Shown: positions 52,201 to 59,375 of the stretch, one piece after another | Layout of the letters: every line of letters begins with the position of its first letter | Position numbering within the stretch: the stretch's first letter is position 1 | Origin: Antedon mediterranea | Taxonomy: Eukaryota; Echinodermata; Crinoidea; Comatulida; Antedonidae | NCBI RefSeq assembly: GCF_964355755.1 | Contig: NC_092670.1 | Coordinates: 3,807,001 to 3,871,000 of the forward strand | Length of the DNA stretch: 64,000 bases | Direction of reading: 5' to 3' | Notes under the pieces: model-generated | The model's database searches: none | What the model was told of the DNA's origin: nothing | Seen by the model: the letters and a program-made list of their open reading frames with translations, nothing else | Made by a program: the position numbers and the translations under genes

Positions 52201-53194
52201 TTATTATGAATGCGTTTAGGTTTAAAACATACAATATTCAAATGAAACATATTATGGCCTAGAATACACTTTCATTATTTCTTACCTACTTTCAACTCGA
52301 AGGAGGTAAATGCTGTCTTCTCCTCAACATAGTCTCCTTTGAAATTTAATGTTAGGCCTACTCGCGGAAGTTTACTTATATTCTGTTTGTATTTCAAGCA
52401 AAAATCATATATAAAGCTTACCAACAACAAAGATGAAAGAAAGATTGCATCATTGCCAGCGTCATCAGAGACAATACATTCAATTGTGTACGAGCCACGT
52501 GATAATGTTACCGGTGATGTTGTTATTGTGACTTCTGGGGTATATCTTCGACAAACTGGTAACAATGTACTATCAACGTTGTCAGTAGCTGTTGGGTACA
52601 TCCATGACACTTGAGTGACAGAACTGATTGGTGACACGCCTACATAGAGGTCATCGCTACAGTCTATAGTCGGTGGCGTATTATCTTGAAGTCAAAACAA
52701 GAAATAAACAATAATCATGGCGTCAATTACTATAATAGGGTGTGGGTTCAGGATGTATAAATAATTAATTGTGAACGATCAAATTGCTAATCAACTTCTT
52801 ATATTAATTTGAACTTAACGCCATTTTTAAAAGGGGTTCACAAGTACACTTCAGCAAAATACATTAAGTCAACACGTCCAGAGGCACCGTTAGATCCATT
52901 TGCTATTAAACACAAGTACCAATAAATTAAATTAAAATGAATTATTTGATATTCACTCACCAATTACATCTATAACAAATGTACAGCTACCAGAATTGCC
53001 AGCAACATCAATAGCGCGATAAGTAACATGATTCGAACCTATAGCAAAAGATGACCCAGACGATGGAGTACATATTGCGACCAGATTACTGTTCAGGTTA
53101 TCGGCAACTTGTGGTGGGTTCCAGTTAACCAAAGAGGAGCGTGTTCCAGCCGTGATGTCATTCGGACATCTCACGCTAGGATTCTCTCTATCGA
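37255..53194 (-). CDS. HYR-TM-tandem-DED receptor, unit C (5' end missing, two HYR exons broken)
   Basis: Exons, minus order: HYR 53194-52961 (78 codons, intact; one conserved Cys is Tyr, VTY), HYR 52684-52422 (4 bases short), HYR 52133-51890 (7 bases inserted), stalk+TM 39696-39552, tail 39359-39154, DED 38058-37534 (525 bases, as in unit B), last exon 37400-37255. The TM exon (FLSIILCIILLVVVTIAFI) ends in phase 2 at AC|GTATGT and joins the tail exon in frame, exactly as in the unit A gene. The tail exon begins like unit A's (KKKSGNSSTSNSQQL matches DKSGNSTANCQQL) but ends at a GTAAGA donor, like unit B's linker exon, and joins the DED exon in phase 1. The last exon is longer than in unit B because of a one-base change. 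No signal-peptide exon was found above 53.2 kb. The intron between the HYR and TM exons holds the foldback element. Either a decaying gene or one that skips the two damaged phase 1-1 exons. Confidence 0.6.
38282..39055. repeat. GACCGACC dispersed repeat, copy 1
   Basis: About 750 bp, reverse complement of 54515-55247. Ends carry CTATAGTTCACTATGTCGGT plus GGTCGGTCGG runs; the left end block is duplicated in tandem (38282-38330, 38331-38400). The interior is rich in ACGCATGCGT and TGCGCGC. It lies in the intron between the DED and tail exons of the unit C gene. No coding capacity, so probably a non-autonomous element. Confidence 0.75.
39960..41050. repeat. Tandem units of the foldback element, left arm
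   Basis: Three units with period about 345 bp (landmarks at about 40080, 40423 and 40770). The units contain strings of poorly conserved stop codons in all frames, so they are not coding. Confidence 0.75.
41072..43977. mobile_element. 2.9 kb palindromic element inside the foldback
   Basis: Arms of about 1.15 kb (41072-42225 and 42840-43977) are inverted copies, beginning CCAGTAAAATATCACC and ending in its complement. The left arm has an extra block of about 70 bp (about 41940-42010) absent from the right arm. Both arms encode, pointing outwards, the acidic stretch DDENSDESDSESEED followed by a stop, like the end of a transposase or chromatin-type protein. I do not recognise the family. Confidence 0.7.
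42239..42602. repeat. 182-bp direct duplication at the palindrome centre
   Basis: 42239-42420 and 42421-42602 are near-identical, both starting GCGAAAAAAGTCAAATC. Minus-strand frames through both give VGTGIVHVPVYYMDSVRKQG and KVGESWKGEEELMLELE-type peptides. This could be a remnant of coding sequence. Confidence 0.8.
43985..44042 (+). repeat. SINE/LINE-like 3' tail
   Basis: CAGCGCTTAGAGG..GCGCTATATAAATCC then (ATT)n. Similar to 34385-34484. Confidence 0.5.
44175..44891 (-). repeat. BEL/Pao 3' LTR (717 bp)
   Basis: Begins TGTAACC and ends GTTAACA on the + strand. Near-identical to 49053-49766. Preceded by GTACA (44170-44174). Contains an (AGGCCT)n run at about 44563-44583 that accounts for the small length difference. 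A purine stretch (AAGGGGCCGGAA, read on the minus strand) abuts it as the likely polypurine tract. Confidence 0.92.
45056..49009 (-). CDS. BEL/Pao gag-protease-integrase polyprotein lacking RT/RNase H
   Basis: 1317 codons, ATG at 49009, TAA at 45056. Order: a charged coiled-coil gag N-terminus, the gag core, then zinc-finger-like Cys clusters (CPLCCEDHWLSRC near residue 430, CINCLTVGHFVKDC). Next come the aspartic protease (FLDNGSNTTF, near 563) and FGWVVNGPLG. At about residue 735 (about 46800-46815) the text jumps from the segment after the protease straight to LYNPADEASRG, which in this family is the end of RNase H. The integrase follows, with VGVDCFGPF, IRSDNGGNF and VWERCIRTVRK (DDE). 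The whole RT and most of RNase H are gone without breaking the frame. The product could be made but not copy itself, so it is non-autonomous. Confidence 0.9.
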   Translation of the reverse strand: MFDVEPSDSVSCVSSKRSSSSSRSRIRVKAEAAALRERAARQKEMHDLEMQELVLKQKKADVELQIEIGAIEAADKVYNEAEQDEDEAVDRELEDLSLPKLQIETTTPKLPSGNLPDQRFAPDYRSEYVPKEETELLGNPMLWQRTPQPAVFQPFNLDAPVFHQHKQIDAIDRLASTMMRAQDKQNEALRQIVQQQQQSVTALTLPNPSMKLYSGNPAEYCEFVTSFKHLVENKTVSQSARLHYLVQYTTGAVQELMRSCLSMSDDKGYVEARRLLKERYGQAYKIAAAHVQLLLDWPIIKVEDGIALQRFSTQLTSCANTLQEIGYLSKLDNPDNLRKIIERLPYRLRLRWREVVDTIIVKEKRDVNIKDITKFVTDKARVATHPVFGKIEPVKSTNSPNLDKLSTNHKSSSYAVHNSQSNTPVTSQPTCPLCCEDHWLSRCEQFRRKSLNDRWKCVNDKKICINCLTVGHFVKDCQKQSFCKISGCTKKHSTYLHPKGETTSNAGTVAVQPVQTSPATFSGEQVNMSASRSTSTVTGLAAVPVRVKAPGSAKLVEAYAFLDNGSNTTFCTTGILKQLGISSNTVDLSLTTMNGVNRPIQCELTKLEILDLNHGHSVLLPNVYSVQTLPISTDTIATPDDINKWPHLAGIKVDKINADIGILIGSDVPELLQPLEVRECHDGGPFATRTLFGWVVNGPLGRKNSGSTHCANYIDSHEELSTQFKDYCNLEFNDSLYNPADEASRGMTVNELLINQRWKEGPEFLKQPERTWPQRPANMGEIPQDDPEVKAKSTVCATGINVIDSISSVINYYSSWEKLKKSFAWILRYKEKLREVVRRRKAGDDVSFNRNDTVDPINVLEMKGAEIAITKHVQKCFEDEQVCLKRVSLSQPCNTKKQRALPKSSKIYKLDPILSEGVIRVGGRLQNSPINGDMKHQIILPKNHHIVKLITTYYHHLSGHSGLEYTLSLVRQKFWPIDARTAVKKVLNECFSCKRRQSSVGKQKMASLPQYRVTPSKPPFTYVGVDCFGPFEVKRGRSNVKRYGVLFTCLTVRAIHIEVSNSLDTESFMNAMRRFIARRGQPEEIRSDNGGNFKKGEKELNKAIKEWNQGQFHEFLLQRNVKWLFNPPMGSHHGGVWERCIRTVRKVMMAVLKQQVLDDEGLNTLMCEAEAIVNGRPITKISDDPRDMTPLTPNHLLLLRGGNSLPPGNFSKEDMYRRRWKQVQYLSNVFWRRWVREYLPSLQQRQKWNVQKRNFAVDDVVLVLDENTPQSSWPLGRVLEVYSNQKDGLVRSVKVKTNTSTLVRPIDKLVLLENATN
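49053..49766 (-). repeat. BEL/Pao 5' LTR (714 bp)
   Basis: Direct copy of 44175-44891. Followed by the GTACA duplication. The polyprotein begins about 44 bp inside it. Confidence 0.92.
49772..51690. repeat. Tandem units of the foldback element, right arm
   Basis: About five to six units in the orientation opposite to 39960-41050, with the same words (TTTGCATA, TCTCGAAAA, CATTTTAGT). Period about 340-380 bp. Confidence 0.75.
51890..52684 (-). pseudogene. Two damaged HYR exons of the unit C gene
   Basis: 52684-52422 corresponds to unit A exon 23316-23050 but is 263 bases instead of 267. Its last strand (CSF..VV) shifts out of frame before a good GTAAGC donor. 52133-51890 corresponds to 22689-22453 but has GGGCCTA inserted near 51947 (244 versus 237 bases). 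Splice sites are kept at both exons, and both are phase 1-1, so skipping them would keep the frame. Confidence 0.8.
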
Positions 53195-53345
53195 CTTAAT
53201 TTGAAAATAAATTACAAATCTTAGTGGTGAGGCAAGTATTTTGTGATCCTTCAATATATCTTATTGTTACCAGTTACTTCAAAGTGTTCTTTATATTAAC
53301 AACACTGCTCTATGATTACCTATAGTAATCACACTATACTTTGTA

Positions 53346-53441
53346 TCATGAGGTAATTTCCCGATTGATCGTAATCAAAACGGTACTGGGTATGGTCTAC
53401 TAGCGTTCCTGATCCCAACTCGTCATCCATTCATAGAATTG
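53346..53441 (+). repeat. Repeat R1, first part (interrupted)
   Basis: Matches 58930-59022 (CCCGATTGATCGTAATCAAA, GGTACTGGGTATGG, CTCGTCATCCATTCATAGAA). The rest of this copy resumes at 57604 after a TIR element. Confidence 0.8.
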
Positions 53442-53913
53442 CATTAGGAGAACGAGCCCTATTTAGCGTGAGCTTTTGCCTCTGGCATCTTACTTGTTTA
53501 TTTTTGCCTAAAGCCAGTCATTAATGTCTTAGGCAATTAATAAATCACGTAACACCTTGTTCATCTTCCAGGCTCAGCCTTCCTTGCTTCTGATTGGCTG
53601 CAATGCACAGCCTATTTTGGAATTGGTCACTCATTGTATTTAGAAACCACCATTATACCATGGGTAAATTTTTTGCACACAAAATTAAAGAATGCAAGTG
53701 GCCTTGTGGTTAGCAAGGTCAGTTCTAATCTAACAGCAGGGAGCCAAAGAATGAACTGTAGAGATGAGTTTAAATTAAAAATTTGTGTTTTGTGCACCCA
53801 GACTAAAATCGCTGGAAAAGCAAAAACTTTTGTTTTGAAATTAAAACTATATTTATAAACTATTTCATGTTCTTCAGCTGAGATCTCAAAATTATCTCTA
53901 TGGATTTGCCACC

Positions 53914-53971
53914 CCTCTAATGTTAAATATATAGGCCTATAATAGGCCTATTATATTTAACATTAGAGGGA
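53914..53971. other. 58-bp near-perfect palindrome
   Basis: Arms CCCTCTAATGTTAAATATA and complement around an AATAGGCCTATT-type centre. It would form a long hairpin or cruciform. Confidence 0.8.
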
Positions 53972-54514
53972 GTATAATAAATAGTACAGTAATACTATTT
54001 CAAATTATAAGCAAACAATTAAATACTGTATTTTATAATCATATTTTATATAATAGTTACTTTATGTCTCAATTATAAACCCCTTTTCTTGAGTATACCC
54101 CAATTGTATGCACATTTATGGAGGAAATATATATTTATGTTTTTCTCAATACATAATAGTTCAGTTTTTTTTTCAAATTAATGTGACATTTGTTTGTCTA
54201 AGTTGTGTGAAGTAATGATACCAAAAATGTTAACTCTTAATTTGTAACTCCTGAATTGTAATCAATAGATTAGGTCTAAGTAAATATTAAAAAATGGTTG
54301 TTAATGTTACAGATGGAACATTTTTGTTATAGGCCAGGATATCATTATTTTAACGATTAACTAAAAAATCAGATACTGTAATTAATACACTGAATAAAAT
54401 CTGTATGTGCATGTTATATATTTATTTTAATTTGAAAATTAACAATTGCCATGTAAACATATATTATGGGCCTAATTTGAATTAAATTTTATAGAGTATA
54501 TATTCTTAAAAAAT

Positions 54515-55247
54515 TCCTGTCCGTTAAAAAACAAGGCCAACAGCCATTAAGTCGCGTGCTACAATGCATAGTGATACCGGACCGACCGACAGACCGACCG
54601 ACATAGTGAACTACTGAACATGTGTAAAAATGTTGAAATGTTTAAAAACATTTATATTTTTTTAATTTACACGTGCGTAGCCTGTCACTTTTGACGTGCT
54701 CATATAACGTAATTTCTAGTTGAAAAGTAAGTCATGAAAACAGAAATCGGGCAAAAAGAGTGCGCAACAACAACGCAGTGCGCGCGCAAAAATCTGCGCA
54801 CTCATGGCAATTTTGTAAACGCTTAAAATTGCCTGAAACGTACTCTTATTTCATCGAAAATAAATTTTGAAAAATTTAAGCGCGCGTACGCATGCGTTAC
54901 ATGCGCTACGCACGTAATTGTATTGCCATATAATGATTTATGCCCTGAAATTTATGAGTACCAAATTTTATTTAATTGTGATTCATGGTTGTGAAGATAT
55001 GATTACAAACGTGATTTCGTTAAATCGTGCGTAGACCGCGTAGTTTTTTAATGCGCACCGTGAAAACATAACCACATCGATTCCTGGCCATAAGGAATAT
55101 ACTGTGAAAATTGACTTAGCTAGATTAAACTGATATCAAGATAAGGTCAGAAAGCGATAACATGCATAGTGATACCGGACCGACAGACAGACAGACCGAC
55201 CGACCGACATAGTGAACTATAGAGTCGCGTCCACGCGACTAAAAATG
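54515..55247. repeat. GACCGACC dispersed repeat, copy 2 (inverted relative to copy 1)
   Basis: Reverse complement of 38282-39055 over about 730 bp, including ACGTGCGTAGCCTGTCAC and the TGCGCGCAAAAATCTGCGCA core. It lies inside the 4.2 kb TIR element. Confidence 0.8.
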
Positions 55248-55382
55248 TGAACCTGCATAATGCGATAAAGTATTGTTGGCACATAATATTAAATCCCGTC
55301 ACAGTATTATCTTGTATCCTTTAACATTTGGAATGAGTTGGTGCATGGTAAGATATAGGAATATGGATTATGAAGGGGATGA

Positions 55383-56250
55383 AAAAACGTGAAAAAGATA
55401 GCACAATTTCTCAAATAGGTATACCGTACGTACAATTTCTCAAAGAAGTAGCACAACTTTCGGAATGGATTGCACAATTTCTCAAAGAGGTAGCACAATT
55501 TCCCGAATGGTTAGCACAATTTCTCAAAGAGGGAGCACAATTTCCCAAATGGTTAGCACAATTTCTCAAAGAGGTAGCACAATTTCCCGAATGGTTAGCA
55601 CAATGTCTCAAAGAGGTAGCACAATTTCCCAAATGGTTAGCACAATTTCTCAAAGAGGTAGCACAATTTCCCGAATGGTTAGCACAATTTCTCAAAGAGG
55701 TAGCACAATTTCCCGAATGGTTAGCACAATTTCTCAAAGAGGTAGCACAATTTCCCAAATGGTTAGCACAATTTCTCAAAGAGGTAGCACAATTTCCCGA
55801 ATGGTTAGCACAATTTCTCAAAGAGGTAGCACAAAATCTCCCGAATGGATTGCATAATTTCTCAAAGAGGTAGCACAATTTCCGGAATGGTTAGCACAAT
55901 TTCTCAAAGAGGTAGCACAATTTCCCGAATGGGTAGCACAATTTCTCAAAGAGGTAGCACAATTTTCCGAATGGGTAGCACAATTTCTCGAATGGTTAGC
56001 ACAATTTCTCAAAGAGGTAGCACAATTTCCCGAATGGTTAGCACAATTTCTCAAAGAGGTAGCACAATTTCCCGAATGGGTAGCACAATTTCTCAAAGAG
56101 GTAGCACAAAATCTCCCGAATGGTTAGCACAATTATTTCTCAAAAAGGTAGCACAATTTCCTGAATGTTGCATATTGCACAATTTCTCAAAGAGGATCAC
56201 AATTTTTTTAATGGATTGCACACTTTCTCAAATGTAGGTAGCACAATATT
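55383..56250. repeat. 42-bp minisatellite
   Basis: About 19-20 copies of a unit made of two related 21-mers, TAGCACAATTTCTCAAAGAG and TAGCACAATTTCCCGAATGG (20 bases of each shown). The unit is a multiple of 3 and has no stop in several frames on both strands, hence many long spurious frames. Confidence 0.95.
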
Positions 56251-57567
56251 TCGTGATTGTATGACCACAATTGTACTGGGAAGGTTTTAAACTATTTTTA
56301 AAAAAATCACAGTGTGCAGAGGTTAGAGGGGTTGGAGGCTTAGTGATTTGCTGGGGTTAGTATCAATGACCACATGAGTAATGTGAACTGGGGGTATGTT
56401 TTAACTGCATTTGAAAACCGTCATAGAGCCGGGGTTTGCAATAGAATTTGTACCAGGAAGTTTAACATTATAAGTTAAAAAATCCCCGAGTGCGGGTGTG
56501 TGTTGGGGAGGTGGGTGCATTTTAGGGCATCTGGATAATGAGTTATCAAATGATCGGGAATGTACTGTGAAGTTTTAAAACTACATAGGAAACCCGCCCG
56601 GGCGTGTATAATTGCTAGTCATCAATGTTTTAAAATACTAGAGTGCTAAAGTGAACATAATGTATGTAGGCCTATGTGCAGTTTTCTTAGAATAACATAA
56701 ACAACTAAAATGAGGCATAATCCCTCTATTATAATATCGTATAACATCAACTTGTTATTACACAATAAAAAAGATTGTTATTTATATGGGTTTCGTTTAT
56801 GTTTATTAACATTCATTCAATTACATTTTTTTAAATAAAAAGATTTATTTTTTAGATTTTTTAGTATTATTAATTAATTCATATATCTGGTCCTATATAC
56901 TAATATAGCGCAAACACTTCTTGGGAAGCGTATGGGTACCACCCCCTACGGCTACATTATTTTATTTGAATTTCCCGCTCATATTCTCAAAAATTGTAGG
57001 CCTACCAGGGAGTTGTTATTAATAACAACTCCCTGCCTATACCTCATCCCGAGTCTGATGTGATGGTGTACCTCTTGACATCCCTACCAAATTCCATCGC
57101 ACCATCCCAGTTTATTTCAGAATCCATTTGTAGTAGGCTATGTATTTCATTGGTAAATTAATAAAATTAAAATTATTCAATTGTAATTGGTTGATCGCTT
57201 GACTATTCAATCTAAGGTTGAACTTTGTAGCTCCCCATACAATGTTGTTAAAATGTACAAAATCGAAAAGGAAACATGGAAATAAAGGCTTACTTAAATA
57301 ATTATAAGGCGTGAAAAGGCTATTATATAAATATTCATTTATTTCATGAAATCAAACTATTACCTAATCATTAAAACATGCTGTAACTGAAACCTGATGC
57401 TGTCGGTGATTGGCTGTTGGCAAACAAAGTGGGCTTGGCCTCTTTTAGTACCCAGATACTTTCCTGCATGATTGATGGCCACTGTTCTGTTAATTACCCA
57501 TCAACAAGACTGATCAGGGTCAAAACAATTACAGGCAATTATAGTACCCCGGGTTAGCCGGGGTACT
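56251..57567. other. Right part of the 4.2 kb element, no gene seen
   Basis: AT-rich. Includes a 30-bp perfect palindrome at 57006-57035 (CAGGGAGTTGTTATT and its complement) and a hairpin at 57543-57569 (TAGTACCCCGG / CCGGGGTACTA). Confidence 0.6.
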
Positions 57568-57603
57568 AAAAGCTCACGTTAAATAGGGCTCGTTTTCCTA
57601 ATG

Positions 57604-57868
57604 AAGCCTTGATGAAGAAAGCCTACCTGGTGGTAACCATAGAACGGCCCCGAGATAACGACTATACTTCGGCTTTAGTCGATAGAAGATTGAAAAAATT
57701 GTTAGAGATAGAGTATACAATGCTTGATTATGTGTATATGTGTGATTTGCTTTTTAATCAAATGAAGTTATCGTAGATTGTATCGTGAGGTGGTGCGGTA
57801 ATTTCCCGATTGATCGTAATCAAAACGGTACTGGGTATGGTCTACTAGTTTTTCTGCTCCCAACCAGT
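57604..57868 (+). repeat. Repeat R1, continuation
   Basis: Continues the copy that starts at 53346, then begins the next unit at about 57780 (TCGTGAGGTGGTGCGGTAAT). Similar to 59022-59276. Confidence 0.8.
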
Positions 57869-58152
57869 ACAATAATTAATTTGATAAATTCGTTTTATTT
57901 TATATGCTAAAAAAATAATAATGTTTTTAATTAATATAATGTAATGTCTATATAGATTAATTAGTCTCACCTTGTTTAAAAGTTGCTAGATAATTATACC
58001 GTCTTTTCTTGTCTATGTGACCGTGATAAATGTTATGTTTGAAAGTTGCAAGTTCGAAAGTTTGGTGTGTGCGCGTGTTAGAATGCAGTATCTGAAGACG
58101 CGTTTATCTAAAAAACACGGTTTTTGGGGGACGTGTTGAAAGCTGTTTAAAT

Positions 58153-58575
58153 ATTATCAAAGAACTTATAACACAAGAATCTCCTGTTCGTCCGAAGCGC
58201 GTAACAATTTCGAAAGGCATTGTGGGATAGAATAGAGCTATGGGTGGCGCCATTGTGAGCTATGGAGTAGGGCGCCCGCATCAAATTAGAAAGTCAAAAT
58301 CATAGAGGGGATCTGCTAATGCTCTAGGGGGGATAGAGTAATTGACTGAGGAGTAGGGCGCCCGCATCAAATCAGAAAGTCAAAATCATAGAGGGGATCT
58401 GCTAATACTCTAGAGGGGTAGAGTAATTGACTTCCTAGTTTGGAGGGGGCGCTTCTCCATGCTGTGAAATGGCGTCGCCCAGTTTGATCTTTTAACCCTG
58501 TACTTCCGATACTGTGTTTTGAATGCAAATTGAAGAACAGGAGATTCTTGTGTTATAAGTTCTTTGATATTATTT
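58153..58575. mobile_element. MITE with long TIRs
   Basis: TIRs ATCAAAGAACTTATAACACA plus AGAATCTCCTGTTC at about 58156-58190, with the inverted copy at 58536-58570. The interior has an 85-95 bp tandem duplication (GAGTAGGGCGCCCGCATCAA, at 58266 and 58351). Confidence 0.8.
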
Positions 58576-58929
58576 TATTTCCGATTATTTTGAGGTTAGG
58601 TTTAATAATAGTTTGTTTATAGGGGGGGGGGGGGGATGAAATATGTATATTAATTAAAATATATTTAAAAATACTTTTCGGAGTTGGATACAATATAAAA
58701 AATATATACATTTTTAGAATAAAGTAAATTTATTTTATTATCGGAAGTTCATCATATATAAACAAAATAACAGTATAAAATAAAAATAAGTTTGAATACT
58801 CGTATACTTCATTATTATATATACATATATTATACTTAAATGACGTTGGATAATTTGCTATGTAATTTTGTACTCGTGCAGCAAATTTGTTTTAATTTCT
58901 TGTCGTTATAGTTGATGAATTTTATGTTA
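58576..58929. other. AT-rich spacer with poly-G
   Basis: A run of about 14 G at 58622-58635, otherwise AT-rich. No gene seen. Confidence 0.5.
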
Positions 58930-59375
58930 TCGTGAGGTAACTTCCCGATTGATCGTAATCAAAACGGTACTGGGTATGGTCTACCTAGCGTTCCTGATCC
59001 CAACTCGTCATCCATTCATAGAAGCCTTGATGAAAAAAGCCTACCTGCTGGTAACCGTAGAACGGTCCCGAGATAACGGCTATACCTCGGCTTTAGTCGA
59101 TAGAAGATTGAAAAAATGGTTAGAGATAGAGTATACAATGCTTGATTATGTGTATATGTGTGATTTGCTTTTTAATCAAATGAAGTTATCGTAGATTGTG
59201 TCGTGAGGTGGTGCGGTAATTTCCCGATTGATCGTAATCAAAACGGTACTGGGTATGGTCTACTAGTTTTTCTGCTCCCAACCAGTACATCCATTCATAG
59301 AAGCTTTGATGAAGTAAGCCTACCTGGTGGTGGCCATAGAACGGTCCCGAGATAACGACTATACTTCGGCTTTAG
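58930..59375 (+). repeat. Repeat R1, copies 2 and 3
   Basis: A full unit of about 280 bp at 58930-59205 followed by a shorter one to 59375. The second stops abruptly at CGGCTTTAG, where the BEL element's LTR seems to begin. An 81-codon open frame in the full unit is not preserved in the other copies, so I do not call a gene. Confidence 0.75.

Larger units (their letters stand above)
53442..57603. mobile_element. 4.2 kb TIR element inserted in repeat R1
   Basis: Ends: CATTAGGAGAACGAGCCCTA at 53442-53477, and the inverted copy (two mismatches over 36 bp) at 57568-57603. The flanking R1 sequence reads on across the element (CATTCATAGAA | AAGCCTTGATGAA). No transposase frame; the interior carries the 42-bp minisatellite, a copy of the GACCGACC repeat and several perfect palindromes. 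It is non-autonomous or a composite. Confidence 0.7.

Noticed and set aside
53634-53858. 74-codon frame with a tRNA-like GTGGTTAGCAAGGTC word
   Set aside because: No B-box of good quality and no cloverleaf; the frame starts at a non-ATG codon-like position in transposon sequence.
55370-56237. Several 92-167 codon frames on both strands
   Set aside because: All are translations of the 42-bp minisatellite; no start context, signal or domain.
55383-56250. CRISPR-like array
   Set aside because: There are no unique spacers; units are contiguous and near-identical, and the genome is eukaryotic.
58949-59194. 81-codon frame in repeat R1
   Set aside because: Begins at a non-ATG codon, and the other R1 copies do not keep the frame.
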